A program made the position numbers and the translations under genes. Under the pieces are notes generated by a model. The model was not told where the DNA came from, searched no databases, and was given only the letters and a program-made list of their open reading frames with translations. Source: a bacterium 336/3 (GTDB taxonomy: Bacteria > Bacteroidota > Bacteroidia > Cytophagales > Thermonemataceae). Taken from it: a stretch of 64,000 bases of DNA. The DNA lies in assembly GCA_001281695.1 (NCBI GenBank), contig LJIE01000001.1:3867521-3931520 (forward strand). Reading direction: 5' to 3'. Positions 63,428 through 64,000 of this stretch are shown piece by piece (the first letter of the stretch is position 1; the number at the start of each line of letters is the position of its first letter).

Positions 63428-64000
63428 ATGCTTCATTATCAACTACCCTTTGAACATCAAGATATACATTACGATACTATTCAAGAAACTGATAGAGATC
63501 AAGTTATCAGTATTTTGACAAATTATTTTGGTCCTTTTGAGCCCATGAATCATAGTGTGGGTATCACAACACAAGATTTTGCTAAGTTTGCTGAATTAAT
63601 GACAAACTATGTGATAGAAAAAAAGCTTTCTTTAATCGCTAAAGATAAAAAGACTCAAAAAGTGGTATCTGTAACTATTCTAAAAGATTTTGTAGAGGAT
63701 TTACCAATTGATGTCCCAGAAGTTTGTCCTAAACTTTTACCAGTATTTGCTCTTATGGGTGAACTTGTAGGGCGTTATCTTGAAGAAAACCCTAATATAG
63801 AAAAAGGATACATCATGGAGTTATTGGTAGGTATTACTGTTCCTACTTATTGGAATAGAGGAATTTCTACAATTTTATGGGGAGCTAGCGAAAATGTAGC
63901 TTCTAAACATGGTTTTCAGAAAATAGTTTCTTGTGTAACGGGTTTAGCAAGTCAACATATTACTTTACAAAAACTTCATTATCAAGACTTTTTTTCTATC
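63428..64000 (+). CDS. GNAT-like acetyltransferase (paralogue 2, cut by window end)
   Basis: The frame opens at 63428 (MLHYQLPFEHQDIHYD) and is still open at the last base, 191 codons. MELLVGITVPTYWNRGISTI contains the acetyl-CoA loop (WNRGIST). The layout parallels the preceding protein, so the two are probably old tandem duplicates. The start is 28 nt after the previous stop. The C-terminus is outside the window. Confidence 0.65.
   Translation, partial: MLHYQLPFEHQDIHYDTIQETDRDQVISILTNYFGPFEPMNHSVGITTQDFAKFAELMTNYVIEKKLSLIAKDKKTQKVVSVTILKDFVEDLPIDVPEVCPKLLPVFALMGELVGRYLEENPNIEKGYIMELLVGITVPTYWNRGISTILWGASENVASKHGFQKIVSCVTGLASQHITLQKLHYQDFFSI

Overview
The window is AT-rich bacterial DNA, most likely from a Bacteroidota member of the Cytophagales (Microscilla/Flexibacter-like). 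Evidence is the perfect Bacteroidota promoter (TTTG, 19 nt, TAnnTTTG) in front of the str operon, a Bacteroidota-type tyrosine recombinase, the large Ser/Thr kinase-AAA-histidine kinase signalling protein, and many small lipoproteins with weak ribosome binding sites. The lineage is inferred from gene content only.

Three blocks are visible. (1) 1-8350 is chromosomal backbone: a SWIM zinc-finger protein, a PLP enzyme, a pentapeptide-repeat protein, an acetyltransferase, small envelope proteins and an ABC-F ATPase. (2) 8351-39213 is a 30.8-kb genomic island inserted at the 3' end of tRNA-Arg(ACG). It is bounded by a perfect 22-bp direct repeat (8351-8372 and 39192-39213), the right copy being the 3' end of the intact tRNA gene. 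(3) 39197-64000 is backbone again: tRNA-Arg, the str operon (rpsL-rpsG-fusA-rpsJ), an MBOAT acyltransferase, a secreted or membrane nuclease, SlyD, smc, a LOG-family gene, a papain-like peptidase, the kinase/histidine kinase pair and two acetyltransferases.

The island has three parts. The left part (8.6-22.8 kb) is a defence cassette bracketed by 64-bp near-identical inverted repeats. A rightward type I restriction operon (hsdR, hsdS, a DUF262/HNH gene, hsdM) converges on a leftward operon. The leftward operon encodes a MORC-like GHKL ATPase with a C-terminal PD-(D/E)XK domain, a small nuclease-like protein, an unknown protein, a SIR2 NADase-like protein, and a long TPR protein. The TPR protein has no proper start codon; its frame opens exactly at an A10 run at the end of the SIR2 gene, so a slippage-made SIR2-TPR fusion is likely. 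The middle part (23.1-32.4 kb) is a leftward row of small proteins and lipoproteins, one of them Imm42-like, which resembles an immunity-gene array. The right part (32.6-39.0 kb) is the mobility and replication module: HTH protein, XRE regulator, small RHH-like protein, tyrosine integrase, SF3-type helicase, an iteron-rich origin-like region and a TOPRIM primase-like protein. No conjugation or capsid genes are seen, so the element looks like a satellite-like or mobilizable island carrying defence cargo.

Several genes appear split at poly-A runs or broken: SIR2/TPR at A10, the kinase/histidine kinase pair at A7, a frameshifted paralogue of a 76-aa protein, and a truncated copy of the LOG gene start.
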